DNA from: Halomicronema sp. CCY15110
GTDB lineage: Bacteria; Cyanobacteriota; Cyanobacteriia; Phormidesmidales; Phormidesmidaceae
Assembly (NCBI RefSeq): GCF_016888165.1
Contig: NZ_JACSWC010000418.1
Span: 1 to 38,225 of the forward strand
DNA: 38,225 bases
Reading direction: 5' to 3'
Part shown: positions 1 through 7,750 of the stretch, one piece after another
How the letters are laid out: the number at the start of each line of letters is the position of its first letter
How positions within the stretch are numbered: position 1 is the first letter of the stretch
Made by a program: the position numbers and the translations under genes
Notes under the pieces: generated by a model
Told to the model about the DNA's origin: nothing
The model's input: the letters and a program-made list of their open reading frames with translations, nothing else
Database searches by the model: none

Positions 1-680
1 ATCCCGGTAATGGCAGTGCTTGGGTGGCTGGGTAGCTGGGTGCCTGGGTCAGTTACGTGTCTGGAGTAGGTACTTTAATTACACGCGCATCCCTTAACGT
101 TCAAGGCCAGCTCAGTACGGCTCGCCCACCGTTCCAGAAATACGCGGAACCAGCAGCTGGCAATATTGCCTTGCCATCAAAGTCTCGCCAGTCCAGCCCA
201 CGGACTTGAATACAGCCGCATACTTCGCGTACCCCCAGATGACGTCGCCTGCGGACCATAGCACTGGACCTGAATCCCTTGCAGCGTTTTGTTGGGACAC
301 AACAAGAGCCCTGTTAGGTCACGCCTCCCTTGGACGAGACCAACCGTACGCAGAACGCACTACGATCACGTGGCAAGTTCGTTCACAGCGGTGGAGGGAT
401 GCTGACCAGTGCGAGGCTAGTAAGGCTTCTCCAGATGCTGCTCATGCTGAGCTTCTGGGGTACGTCATTTCAGCCGCTAGGGGCCTGTCGTTCTCTCGCC
501 ACGAGGCGTTGATCGCTAAGTAATGACAGGCCGTAGCACGCCCCCAAAAACCCTGATTTTTCCTTCAGCGCATTTCAAGTCGTGCCGAAGACGTAAAAAT
601 ACTCAATTCACTTGGGCAATAGAGCCCTGGGATGTTTCCTGGGAACACTTTAGGCAGACAGCCGCCAGGCAGTACATTTC
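1..680. other. Gene-poor left edge, no supported CDS
   Basis: Several short overlapping open frames exist on both strands here, but none gives a recognisable protein, and they overlap one another in a way typical of chance frames. The only structure I see is a short imperfect tandem repeat at 19-50: four 8-base units of the form gctgggtR with variable ends. The stretch may be decayed gene or intergenic sequence. HIP1 sites are lacking here, unlike the rest of the window. Confidence 0.5.
19..50. repeat. Short 8-bp imperfect tandem repeat (4 units)
   Basis: Four consecutive 8-base units (cttgggtg, gctgggta, gctgggtg, cctgggtc) are read directly at 19-50. They share the core ctgggt, with one substitution in the first unit. 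No coding or regulatory role can be assigned. Confidence 0.6.
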
Positions 681-1121
681 ATGTGGCAATCTGCGATCAA
701 CTACTTTCGGAGTTTACGGACTTATCACGATCTAAGTCCGGATGCGGGCATTCGTCGTCGCATCAACGTTCAACTGAGTCGCCGTCCCGCGCTGCCCCTG
801 GAAGACTGGTCGTCGTTGTTTCCAGATATGGCCACCGGGCAAGTGTCAAAACGCTTGCTTGCTTTCATATACGAGCAGTTGCCAGTCTATTCCGGACTGG
901 AAATTAGCCAAATCCGTCCAAGCGATCGCCTCATCGAAGATTTACAGTTACCTTTGGTCTGTTGGTTCGATTGGCCCCATCAGCTCTGCTGCGATTTTTA
1001 CGAAACGTTTCAGATCGACATTTTCGAAGAATTTGACGAATCCTTGCTAGAAACGATTGGCGATCTAGTGTGTTTTTTGCAGCAGCAGCTAGAATCCCAG
1101 GATTCGATCGCGTCGGGGTAG
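681..1121 (+). CDS. Acyl-carrier-protein-like hypothetical protein (no carrier serine)
   Basis: This encodes 146 residues. The N-terminal ~50 residues resemble nothing I know. From about residue 55 the pattern is that of an acyl carrier fold: a first helix (KRLLAFIYEQLPVYSG), then IRPSDRLIEDLQL, then an acidic helix ending FYETFQIDIFEEF, and a last helix beginning LLETIGDLVCFL. Carrier proteins carry a DSL/DSLD motif just after the DRL.EDLQ segment, where Ser takes the phosphopantetheine arm. Here that place reads LQLPLVCWFDWP, with no serine. It is therefore either a degenerate carrier fold (compare the DUF1493 family) or an analogous small helical protein. It lies directly upstream of ycf3 in the same direction, with 64 bases between. 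The ATG start has only a weak ribosome site. The fold assignment is inference from the motif pattern alone. Confidence 0.6.
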   Translation: MWQSAINYFRSLRTYHDLSPDAGIRRRINVQLSRRPALPLEDWSSLFPDMATGQVSKRLLAFIYEQLPVYSGLEISQIRPSDRLIEDLQLPLVCWFDWPHQLCCDFYETFQIDIFEEFDESLLETIGDLVCFLQQQLESQDSIASG

Positions 1122-1185
1122 CAGCGATCGCCCCAGTGAGCGCTAAAGTAGTTAAAAACTCGTTTACTGATACTTACCGCTCGTC

Positions 1186-1707
1186 ATGCCCAGAAGCCAG
1201 CGCAACGATAACTTTATCGATAAGACATTTACGGTCATGGCCGACATGATCCTAAAAATGCTGCCCACCAAGCAAAGCGCCAAAGAAGCCTTTGCCTACT
1301 ATCGGGACGGGATGTCGGCTCAGGCCGATGGTGAATATGCCGAGGCGATGGAAAACTACGAAGAAGCCCTGAAGCTAGAGGAAGATCCCTACGATAAGAG
1401 CTTTGTGCTCTACAACATGGGCCTGATTCATGCGAGTAATGGCGAACATGAAGTTGCCCTAGGGCTTTATGAAGAAGCGTTGGCGCTGAATCCCCGGCTT
1501 TGCCAAGCGCTGAACAATATGGCCGTGATTTATCACTACAAAGGCGAAAAAGTCGAAGCTACCGGAGATAGTCAAGCCGCCAGCGAGTTGTTTGACCAGG
1601 CGGCCACTTACTGGATGGAAGCTATCCGCATCGCGCCGAACAACTACATCGAAGCGCAGAACTGGTTGAAGAATACGGGCCGGATGAAAGTCGATACTTT
1701 CTTTTAG
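1186..1707 (+). CDS. ycf3: Photosystem I assembly protein Ycf3
   Basis: This 173-residue protein matches the usual Ycf3 length. The N-terminus ([20 protein letters not shown]) is the family signature. Three tetratricopeptide repeats follow at about residues 35-68, 72-105 and 120-153 (for example [20 protein letters not shown] and [14 protein letters not shown]). Ycf3 is a thylakoid-associated chaperone that acts on PsaA/PsaB subunits during photosystem I assembly. The gene lies between the acyl-carrier-like gene and gatC, all on the plus strand. Spacing to gatC is 91 bases, so co-transcription is possible but not shown. The assignment is firm. Confidence 0.96.
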   Translation: MPRSQRNDNFIDKTFTVMADMILKMLPTKQSAKEAFAYYRDGMSAQADGEYAEAMENYEEALKLEEDPYDKSFVLYNMGLIHASNGEHEVALGLYEEALALNPRLCQALNNMAVIYHYKGEKVEATGDSQAASELFDQAATYWMEAIRIAPNNYIEAQNWLKNTGRMKVDTFF

Positions 1708-1798
1708 TTGATAGTTCTGCCCTCACCCTAAATCCCTCTCCCACTATTGGGAGAAGGACTTCAAGAGGAGCTTTTTTGTCCTACTACTGCTTGCAATC

Positions 1799-2086
1799 AT
1801 GATTGATCTCGAACAAGTACGTAAAGTTGCCCACCTGGCTCGCCTGGAGTTAGAAGCGGGGGAAGAAGAGCAGTTCACCACGCAGCTCAACAGCATTTTG
1901 GAATATGTGGAGCAGTTGAACGAGTTGGATACCGCTGATGTGCCACCGACCACTCGCGCCATTGAGGTGAGCAACATTCATCGGGCCGACCAGTTAGAGA
2001 CGTTTGGCGATCGCGAAAGTCTGCTCAGTAATGTTCCCGATCGCGAAGATGACTTCATTAAAGTCCCTAAAATTATGGAAGGCTAG
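1799..2086 (+). CDS. gatC: Asp/Glu-tRNA amidotransferase subunit C
   Basis: This encodes 95 residues, the normal GatC length. Diagnostic features are [17 protein letters not shown] at the N-terminus, the [20 protein letters not shown] helix in the middle, and the C-terminal arm [20 protein letters not shown]. GatC holds GatA and GatB together in the GatCAB complex, which converts Glu-tRNA(Gln) to Gln-tRNA(Gln) in the cytoplasm of cyanobacteria. gatA and gatB are not in the window, which fits the scattered gat genes usual in this phylum. A strong hairpin terminator follows 27 bases after the stop. Confidence 0.97.
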   Translation: MIDLEQVRKVAHLARLELEAGEEEQFTTQLNSILEYVEQLNELDTADVPPTTRAIEVSNIHRADQLETFGDRESLLSNVPDREDDFIKVPKIMEG

Positions 2087-2112
2087 AACACCTTGACTAT
2101 GCCCTGGCAGTC

Positions 2113-2165
2113 GCTCCAGAAGTACCACCAGATGTTGCAGGTGGTACTTCTGGAGCTTTCTGTTT
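2113..2165 (+). terminator. Rho-independent terminator of gatC, 17-bp perfect stem
   Basis: The arms at 2113-2129 and 2140-2156 are perfect reverse complements (17 bp) with a 10-base loop. The sequence tttctgttt follows. It sits just after gatC, so it most likely ends gatC transcription, and it may also insulate the insertion element that begins at 2192. Confidence 0.85.
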
Positions 2166-2176
2166 GTAATTCTCAA

Positions 2177-2308
2177 ATTGCTCAACCAGTTGGCTCTACG
2201 GGAATGAGGATGCTGATGTAGTCGCTACTATACGGCATAGCTATTGCTCAACCAGTTGGCTCTACGGGAATGAGGATGCTGATGTAGTCGCTACTATACG
2301 GCATAGCT
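2177..2308. repeat. Perfect 66-bp tandem duplication
   Basis: Bases 2177-2242 and 2243-2308 are identical along their whole length. Each copy holds the presumed left terminal repeat of an ISL3-type element (starting ggctctacggg at 2192 and at 2258) and the leader up to the transposase start codon. The second copy ends exactly before the ATG at 2309. Absence of any substitution implies a recent duplication. Confidence 0.95.
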
Positions 2309-2510
2309 ATGGTGTCTTTACTCACGGAACTACTGGGTCTACCGGGTATTGATGTCGAGTCTTATGAAGTCAATGAGGACGGCTTGATTCTCGATGTGGC
2401 AGTCCATGCGGCATCAGGTATCTGTCCTCGTTGTGGCACCGTCAGTCACCATCTACACCAGCATCACTGGCATTTTCCTGCCACAGCTGCATATTCATCC
2501 CGGTAGAGCC
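2192..2510 (+). mobile_element. Internally deleted ISL3-family element with both ends
   Basis: The left end ggctctacgggaatgaggat (2192, duplicated at 2258) is matched by an inverted copy at 2489-2510 that ends cggtagagcc. Reading 22 bases inward, 18 of 22 pair, and one further pair (2191/2511) extends the repeat. Between the ends lies only the N-terminal portion of a transposase gene. ISL3 elements normally run well over 1 kb, so most of the interior has been lost while both ends were kept. This is the structure of a non-autonomous derivative that could be moved by a full-length relative. I find no clear 8-bp target duplication beside the two ends. Confidence 0.75.
2309..2506 (+). pseudogene. 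ISL3 family transposase, N-terminal zinc-finger fragment
   Basis: The frame encodes 65 residues. LLTELLGLPGIDVESYEV followed by the zinc-binding pair ICPRCG and the histidine-rich SHHLHQHHWH is the usual opening of ISL3 transposases. Full-length members have roughly 400 residues with a DDE catalytic domain, all missing here. After about residue 55 the frame runs into the right terminal repeat of the element, whose tag (2504-2506) supplies the stop. The product can be no active transposase. A short DNA-binding peptide is conceivable but unproven. Confidence 0.85.
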
Positions 2511-2998
2511 AGCAAGATTGGATTCGTTCCCCTTGTTCGCATCGCCTCTGGTGCAACACTCTTACTTTAAAGGACACTTATGTATAAGCAGCAGCCTGGC
2601 TAAGGAGAGGCACCAGACTGTCATTCAGCCTCTCGTTGGCAAGGATAGGTGCGCAGGCGGTAAGGTCGGGCGACATGTTAAAACTCCACTTCTGAAACTG
2701 GATGAGGTTTAACAATTTGGATGTTATTTGATCCTCATTTCTTAGGGCTGCGCAGCGGGGGATGAACGGGCAGAGCCCGGCCCAAACCTCGCACTACCCA
2801 TGTGAGGCAAACTATGGCAAGTCAATGGTTCAGCCGCGATGCGCTAAAGCTAGCCACGATCAGCGTTTGAACTGCGGACTAAGCCCACAGAGCCGCGCGA
2901 TCGCCCATGCCTCCGTCCACAAAGCGCTATAGCCGTCATCTGGCTTAAGAGCTTGCCGAGAAAAACGAGCACTACGCCGCTGACCTTGTGCTGGCCCG
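2511..2998. other. Non-coding stretch between the ISL3 remnant and the DUF697-like gene
   Basis: No frame of convincing quality is present. The ORF at 2431-2712 overlaps the insertion remnant and resembles no family. There is a small palindrome, cgggcagagcccg, near 2768-2780. Only one HIP1-like site appears, near 2900. The stretch may contain decayed mobile DNA, but I cannot identify an element. Confidence 0.4.
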
Positions 2999-3709
2999 CT
3001 ACGCCACGACCCGGCGTTTCAGTTTGACTTCGTAATAACGACACGCCAAAAATCCCACGCCGTAAATAATGCCAGCATCGGCAGAGATGCCCACTACGGT
3101 TCCCGCCCCCGGCAATACCTCCAAAAAGCTGAGGCCAGATTTGAGCGTTCCAGAACTGCCGGTAAATACCGCCCAAATGGCAAGCACTTCTCCCCGACGT
3201 TCGGCATCTTCGGTAGAAAAGCCGTAGATCGTCGCAATCTTATAAATCATTTCCGCCTGCAAAGCCGCGATCGCGCCAATATCCAGCGCAAACAAGAACA
3301 CCGCCACGGGTGGAATAATATTGGTCAAGAAGCCCACTTGGGCCGCCCGAAATGTCGTCTTGCCGATGACGCGCTGCGCCAACTGCACATCGGTGTCGAG
3401 GGGATATTTGACCCGGAGTTCGGCCACTTCGCGCTGCACTTTTTCCGCATTCACTTGCCCCAGGGCCGCCAGCAGCCAACTGAGTCCGGGAATCGCCGTC
3501 GCGTATTTAATCAACGGGATGTCCGCAATGGGGGCCACCGTTGTCCCCACGACCCGAGTGGCTTGCTCAATAGCGGGATAGATGAAGCGAATGAAGGCAT
3601 CCCCAGCGGAGTCCACACTGGTTTGCAGGGATTCGCTCATCACCCGGAAAAAATCGGCAATCTGTTCAAGGGTGGAGCGATCGCGCTCGGAAGCGGACGG
3701 CTGACTCAT
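2999..3709 (-). CDS. Hydrophobic protein, DUF697/EcsC-like
   Basis: I chose the ATG at 3709 (236 residues, MSQPSASERD...). It has a gagga ribosome site eight bases upstream, whereas the longer in-frame start at 3742 has none. The first half is amphipathic helix. Two hydrophobic segments follow: GFLTNIIPPVAVFLFALDIG at about residues 130-150 and a glycine-rich one around 200-225 (LPGAGTVVGISADAGIIYGV). Segments such as AALQAEMIYKIATIYGFS recall DUF697 and EcsC-type proteins, which associate with membranes and have no settled function. It is transcribed toward the insertion remnant and diverges from the gene at 3981. The family call is tentative; the reading frame is sound. Confidence 0.75.
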   Translation of the reverse strand: MSQPSASERDRSTLEQIADFFRVMSESLQTSVDSAGDAFIRFIYPAIEQATRVVGTTVAPIADIPLIKYATAIPGLSWLLAALGQVNAEKVQREVAELRVKYPLDTDVQLAQRVIGKTTFRAAQVGFLTNIIPPVAVFLFALDIGAIAALQAEMIYKIATIYGFSTEDAERRGEVLAIWAVFTGSSGTLKSGLSFLEVLPGAGTVVGISADAGIIYGVGFLACRYYEVKLKRRVVA

Positions 3710-3980
3710 GAGTGGAATCCTCGTGGGGCAAAAAGCTTTCATCTGTGATTTTAGGGTTGCCTGGGCCGCAGTGGCTGAAAATTCACTCTAGCGGCTTACT
3801 TCTCGCGATATAGTCACAGGCAAATGCGGCCAAAAAGCAACGGAATTGGAGCGATCGCCGCCACCTGATACAACCTACTACAGGGATTGTCTTGATAGTG
3901 GCAGTGAGAGTGCCGTCAGCAGCCAAGTTGTGGAACCCTGGGGACGCCGTCATTGACGTGACTAAATTTTGGAGCAGGGA

Positions 3981-4469
3981 GTGAGCACCGGAACCGCCGA
4001 CCTTCTCAACAACTTGACCTACAGTGCCAAAGCTGGCGGCTATTTTTTCATCGGCTTAGCCCTATTGGCCATCGGCCTGATCCTCCTAGTGCCGTTGGGG
4101 GTGATTGAGGTGAGTGCCACGGCAAGTCCCAATTTTGTCGGCGAATGGCTGACGATGTGCGCTTTTTTGATCGGCATTGGGGGTTGGCTGCTCGACTATA
4201 AACGGCGACTACGCCGTGCCCTGGCCGATCGCAAAACCTTCTACCCGGCACGGCTGCTGGAGCGCCACGGTCCCAGCGAATTTGGCTGGTTTATCAAAGT
4301 GGAAGTCGAGTTATCACCGACTCAACTCCGTCGGGGCAAGCAGCGATTTTTAGAAGAGCCTTGCTGGCAGGTGGGCGATACTTTAGTAGTCTGTGTGTTG
4401 GCTGATGGCCGACGATTCTTTCCCAAAGCACTGACCCAGCGGGCCGATGTGGGCTATCTCCAAAAATGA
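3981..4469 (+). CDS. Hypothetical membrane protein with two N-terminal helices
   Basis: The start chosen is GTG at 3981, because ggag lies six bases before it; a TTG at 3969 is the alternative. The product has about 162 residues. Two transmembrane helices lie near residues 20-43 (FFIGLALLAIGLILLVPLGV) and 55-75 (MCAFLIGIGGWLL). A basic loop (DYKRRLRRALADRK) then leads into a soluble C-terminal domain of about 80 residues. I recognise no named family. It is followed 21 bases later by another small membrane protein in the same direction, so the two are probably one transcript. Confidence 0.75.
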   Translation: MSTGTADLLNNLTYSAKAGGYFFIGLALLAIGLILLVPLGVIEVSATASPNFVGEWLTMCAFLIGIGGWLLDYKRRLRRALADRKTFYPARLLERHGPSEFGWFIKVEVELSPTQLRRGKQRFLEEPCWQVGDTLVVCVLADGRRFFPKALTQRADVGYLQK

Positions 4470-4490
4470 TGTTTCTTGGTTACTGCTGCT

Positions 4491-4856
4491 ATGGTCAAAC
4501 AGATTCATCTCAAAGCTGGAGAAACCACCGTTGTTTATCGCCGCAACTTTAGCAGCGTGCCCATGCAGATCCACTTTGAGGCGATCGCGGCCAACGGTCA
4601 TCCACCCCAGGGCACGGTCGAAATTCGCGGCTCGCAGTGGATCTTTCCCAAGTCGCCTGTCCAGCAGCCACTGCAAGCGATGAATACCGTTGAAGCGGGC
4701 TTTTGGGATACGTTTTTTGCGATCGCGGTCACGGCAGATACTGACCTGACCATCACTCGCGCCAATCGCCAATCGGGAGGGCGATTCCTGTGGATATTGG
4801 GTCTGGTGGTGGGCATCAGTGCGATCGCCGTCGCGATGGTGCTGCTGACCTCGTAG
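4491..4856 (+). CDS. Hypothetical tail-anchored protein
   Basis: I chose the ATG at 4491 (121 residues); an in-frame TTG at 4476 would add five residues. The first ~90 residues are rich in beta-strand pattern (VKQIHLKAGETTVVYRRNF, TVEIRGSQWIFP) with no cysteine pairs. A single hydrophobic helix near the C-terminus (FLWILGLVVGISAIAVAMVL) would anchor the protein with its N-domain in the cytoplasm. It follows the two-helix membrane protein closely and its stop lies eight bases from the convergent MSMEG_0570 gene. No function can be assigned. Confidence 0.7.
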   Translation: MVKQIHLKAGETTVVYRRNFSSVPMQIHFEAIAANGHPPQGTVEIRGSQWIFPKSPVQQPLQAMNTVEAGFWDTFFAIAVTADTDLTITRANRQSGGRFLWILGLVVGISAIAVAMVLLTS

Positions 4857-4864
4857 TGCGCGGA

Positions 4865-5152
4865 TTACTCCACAAAAGCCAACACATCCACCGTCGGATT
4901 CGCCAATCCCTGATACTGGGCAGCAGTCGATTCCAGCACTTGCAACTGCCCCATCGCCCGACCACAGGGGAAGCCGTATTTGGCCCGCACGCGATCGCTG
5001 GCAATGTTCAAGGCCGTACGCGACTTATCCAAAAAGTCATTCAACGTGTAGGTTTCGCCCACCGTGAGATAGTCCTTAATCACCAGCGATGGGGAATAGC
5101 AAGACGCCTCAGTGCCGTCGGGCCAGCGGACTTGAAATTGCATTTCGGGCAT
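4865..5152 (-). CDS. MSMEG_0570 family nitrogen starvation response protein
   Basis: The ATG at 5152 has an ideal ribosome site (aaagaggtg, five bases upstream), giving 95 residues beginning MPEMQFQVRWPDGTEA. The segments SCYSPSLVIKDYLTVGETY and SRTALNIASDRVRAKYGFPC are characteristic of the family TIGR04042. In mycobacteria, Synechocystis and others these genes belong to a conserved cluster with a nitrilase and a radical SAM enzyme (Nit1C), and relatives respond to nitrogen starvation. The biochemical role is unknown. Here the gene follows the MSMEG_0565-type glycosyltransferase after 28 bases, but the rest of the cluster is absent from the window. Confidence 0.88.
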   Translation of the reverse strand: MPEMQFQVRWPDGTEASCYSPSLVIKDYLTVGETYTLNDFLDKSRTALNIASDRVRAKYGFPCGRAMGQLQVLESTAAQYQGLANPTVDVLAFVE

Positions 5153-5180
5153 AATCGCACCTCTTTCCACCCGGGAATCA

Positions 5181-6353
5181 TCATCGGGAACTTAGCAAGC
5201 TATGGTACGCCCGAAGGTGCATTTGTGCTGATTTTTCCCAGGTATAGCGCGACAAAATCTCCCGGCTGCGTTGAACCAGCCCTGGCGATCGCGACGGTTC
5301 TGAGGCCGCCAGCAGACCCTGCGCAATGTGTTCCACATTTTCGGGCTGGACTAAAATCGCCTGCTCTGGCGTCAAAAATTCGGTGAAGGGGGTTTCGTTA
5401 GCGGTGACCACGGGCAATCCCGCCGCGATCGCCTCCAGCACCACCAGTCCCCACCCCTCTTTTACCGATGGAAAACAAAACACATCGGCACAGCGATACA
5501 GCCTGGGCAGATCAGCATCTGGCACCACCCCCGGCAGCACCAGAGCATCCGTCACCTCTAAAGCAGCCGCCTGTTCAAAGAACTGCTCCCGATATGGCTG
5601 ATAGTCAAATAGGGTCGCCCCGCCCGCAATCACCAACTGTGCTTGGGGCTGTTGTGCCCGCACTTGCGCGAACGCTTCCAGCAGGCGAATCGAATTTTTG
5701 CGCGGTTCGATGCCCCCCACCGTCAAATAAATGGGCTGCCCCGTCAGACCATAGGCTGCTTTCAATGCCGCTTCTAAACCGTCAAGCTGGGGCGAAAATC
5801 GCTGTTGATTGACGCCATTGACCACCCGAGGTGCTGTGATCCCGTAGTCCCGCTGGAGCGCTTGTTGCCAGCGATCGCTCACACACAGGCACAAGTCCGG
5901 CAGGCAAATGGATTTGTCCTGGCACTGCTGCAAATAAATGCTCTCGTAATCTTCCACATGATGCACCGTGCGAACAACGTGGTTGATTTGTCCACGTTCT
6001 TTAAGCTGCACCAGGGCATTGGCCCCAATACAGTCCTGAGCGTGGTAAATGTCGTAGCGCTCAGTTTCTTGCTGCAGCGCCGCCACAAATTCCTGAATCC
6101 GCTGCTGAATGAGCCCGTCAATGCCAGCTGGGGCGGGGTGCGCCGGAATTAAGCGAGTCGGACAGTCCAGTTGTCGATGCGGGGCGGGGGCGATCGCGGA
6201 GGACGTTGTCGGCTGAGGTGACTTCCCCGCCGCTTTATCCAGCGCGTACACGCAGACTGTGTGACCGATTCGGTGCAGGGCATTCGCCAATTCCCAGGTA
6301 TGCACCACACTGCCCCGAGGCTTGGTGGAATAGGTTAGTAGGGCAATTTTCAT
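5181..6353 (-). CDS. MSMEG_0565 family glycosyltransferase (GT4)
   Basis: This is a 390-residue GT-B fold glycosyltransferase. The N-terminus MKIALLTYSTKPRGSVVHT is typical of the MSMEG_0565 group (TIGR04047). The C-terminal donor-binding half shows TVGGIEPRKNSIRLLEAF at about residues 211-228 and the E-x7-E motif KEGWGLVVLEA (E299 and E307). Members transfer a sugar from a nucleotide donor to an unknown acceptor. The gene forms a leftward pair with the MSMEG_0570 gene, the same pairing as in the Nit1C-type cluster of other bacteria. No NtcA-type GTA-N8-TAC site is visible in the 190 bases before the start. Confidence 0.9.
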   Translation of the reverse strand: MKIALLTYSTKPRGSVVHTWELANALHRIGHTVCVYALDKAAGKSPQPTTSSAIAPAPHRQLDCPTRLIPAHPAPAGIDGLIQQRIQEFVAALQQETERYDIYHAQDCIGANALVQLKERGQINHVVRTVHHVEDYESIYLQQCQDKSICLPDLCLCVSDRWQQALQRDYGITAPRVVNGVNQQRFSPQLDGLEAALKAAYGLTGQPIYLTVGGIEPRKNSIRLLEAFAQVRAQQPQAQLVIAGGATLFDYQPYREQFFEQAAALEVTDALVLPGVVPDADLPRLYRCADVFCFPSVKEGWGLVVLEAIAAGLPVVTANETPFTEFLTPEQAILVQPENVEHIAQGLLAASEPSRSPGLVQRSREILSRYTWEKSAQMHLRAYHSLLSSR

Positions 6354-6423
6354 GGGTTTGATTCATCAGTCCCGAGCGGGTCGGCGATCGCTTCATATCG
6401 TCACGCCAACAGCTGTGTCAATG

Positions 6424-6441
6424 GATGGCCTAAGTGCCATC
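6424..6441 (+). promoter_or_regulatory. Small perfect hairpin in the metK leader region
   Basis: The sequences gatggc (6424-6429) and gccatc (6436-6441) pair perfectly around the loop ctaagt, about 100 bases before the metK start. I looked for the conserved cores of SAM and SAH riboswitches between 6354 and 6544 and recognised none. The hairpin alone is weak evidence of control. Confidence 0.25.
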
Positions 6442-6544
6442 TATCGATTAAAAGACCACTTACGTCTAAATTGAAGATTGAAAACCGATAGGATGTGTAG
6501 GCAATTACGCCCCGCGTGTTATCACCTTACCCATCGTAGACAGC

Positions 6545-7699
6545 ATGAGCGAATACAGTATTTTTACCTCGGAATCGGTGTCGGCAGGCCACCCCGACAA
6601 AATGGCAGATCAGATTTCTGATGCCATTCTGGATGCCATTCTCAAAGATGATGCCCATGCCCGGGTCGCCGTTGAAACGCTGGTCAAAACGGGGATGGCG
6701 GTGATCGCGGGCGAAGTGCGCACGAGCACCTATGTCGATCTCGAAGATGTCGTTCGCAATGTCATCCTCGACATTGGCTACAACAGCTCTGATGTCGGGT
6801 TTGATGGGGCCTCTTGTGCCGTGCTGAATGCGATCGGTAAGCAGTCGACCGATATTGCCATGGGCGTGGATGAGGCCGCCGATAAGGATTTGGGGGCCGG
6901 TGACCAGGGCCTGATGTTTGGCTACGCCACCAACGAAACCGACGTGCTGATGCCCGCGCCGATTTATTACGCTCATCGTCTGGTCGAGCGTCAGGCTCAT
7001 CTACGGGAAAAAGGGGTCTTGCCTTGGTTGCGCCCCGATGCCAAGAGCCAGGTGACCCTACGGTACGCAGCCGGGAAGCCCATTGCCGTGGATGCTGTAG
7101 TGCTTTCGACCCAACATGAGCCCGACATTGAGCTGAGCGACATTCGGGAAGCGGTGATGGAAGAAATCATCAAGCCGGTGCTACCGCAAGCCTGGTTCCA
7201 CGTCGGAACGCAGTATCACATCAATCCCACCGGACAGTTCATCATCGGTGGTCCCGTGGGCGACTGTGGCTTGACAGGCCGGAAAATCATTGTGGATACC
7301 TACGGCGGCATGGCCCGTCACGGCGGCGGGGCTTTCTCGGGCAAAGACCCATCGAAGGTCGATCGCTCAGCGGCCTATGCGGGACGCTACGTCGCCAAAA
7401 ATATTGTCGCGGCGGGCTTGGCCGATCGCTGCGAGATTCAAGTCTCTTATGCCATTGGCGTTTCCCAACCCACATCAATTTCGGTCAACACCTTTGGTAC
7501 AGGTAAAATCGCTGATGAGCAGATCGTTAAACTAGTGCGTGAGCATTTTGATCTGCGCCCCCAGGGATTAATCGATATGCTGGATTTACGTCGTCCAATT
7601 TATCGTCAGACCGCCGCCTATGGCCACTTTGGTCGCGAACTGCCCGATATTACTTGGGAAAAGACGGACAAAGCGGAGTTGCTAAAAGGTGCCCTTTAA
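6545..7699 (+). CDS. metK: S-adenosylmethionine synthase, proteobacterial type
   Basis: This 384-residue enzyme makes S-adenosylmethionine from methionine and ATP. Signatures are GHPDK (residues 15-19), [15 protein letters not shown] (about 117-131), [16 protein letters not shown] and the phosphate loop [19 protein letters not shown]. The sequence from [19 protein letters not shown] onward reads like Pseudomonas-type MetK, including [12 protein letters not shown] and [13 protein letters not shown]. Typical cyanobacterial MetK differs clearly in these regions, as I recall it. With ahcY immediately downstream (51 bases), this is a methyl-cycle operon, probably acquired from a gammaproteobacterium. 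Whether the organism also keeps a native metK cannot be seen here. Confidence 0.97.
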   Translation: MSEYSIFTSESVSAGHPDKMADQISDAILDAILKDDAHARVAVETLVKTGMAVIAGEVRTSTYVDLEDVVRNVILDIGYNSSDVGFDGASCAVLNAIGKQSTDIAMGVDEAADKDLGAGDQGLMFGYATNETDVLMPAPIYYAHRLVERQAHLREKGVLPWLRPDAKSQVTLRYAAGKPIAVDAVVLSTQHEPDIELSDIREAVMEEIIKPVLPQAWFHVGTQYHINPTGQFIIGGPVGDCGLTGRKIIVDTYGGMARHGGGAFSGKDPSKVDRSAAYAGRYVAKNIVAAGLADRCEIQVSYAIGVSQPTSISVNTFGTGKIADEQIVKLVREHFDLRPQGLIDMLDLRRPIYRQTAAYGHFGRELPDITWEKTDKAELLKGAL

Positions 7700-7750
7700 G
7701 CGCCGCCTCACTCACCAAATCACTTACATTCACTTAACTCAAAGGATTCA

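Noticed and set aside
206-523. 105-residue open frame in the gene-poor left edge
   Set aside because: No recognisable domain, weak start context, and overlapping open frames of similar quality on both strands.
2431-2712. 93-residue frame overlapping the ISL3 remnant
   Set aside because: It runs in another frame across the terminal repeat and has no family resemblance; a chance frame is more likely.
6354-6544. Possible SAM or SAH riboswitch upstream of metK
   Set aside because: I found no conserved riboswitch core; only one 6-bp hairpin is present.
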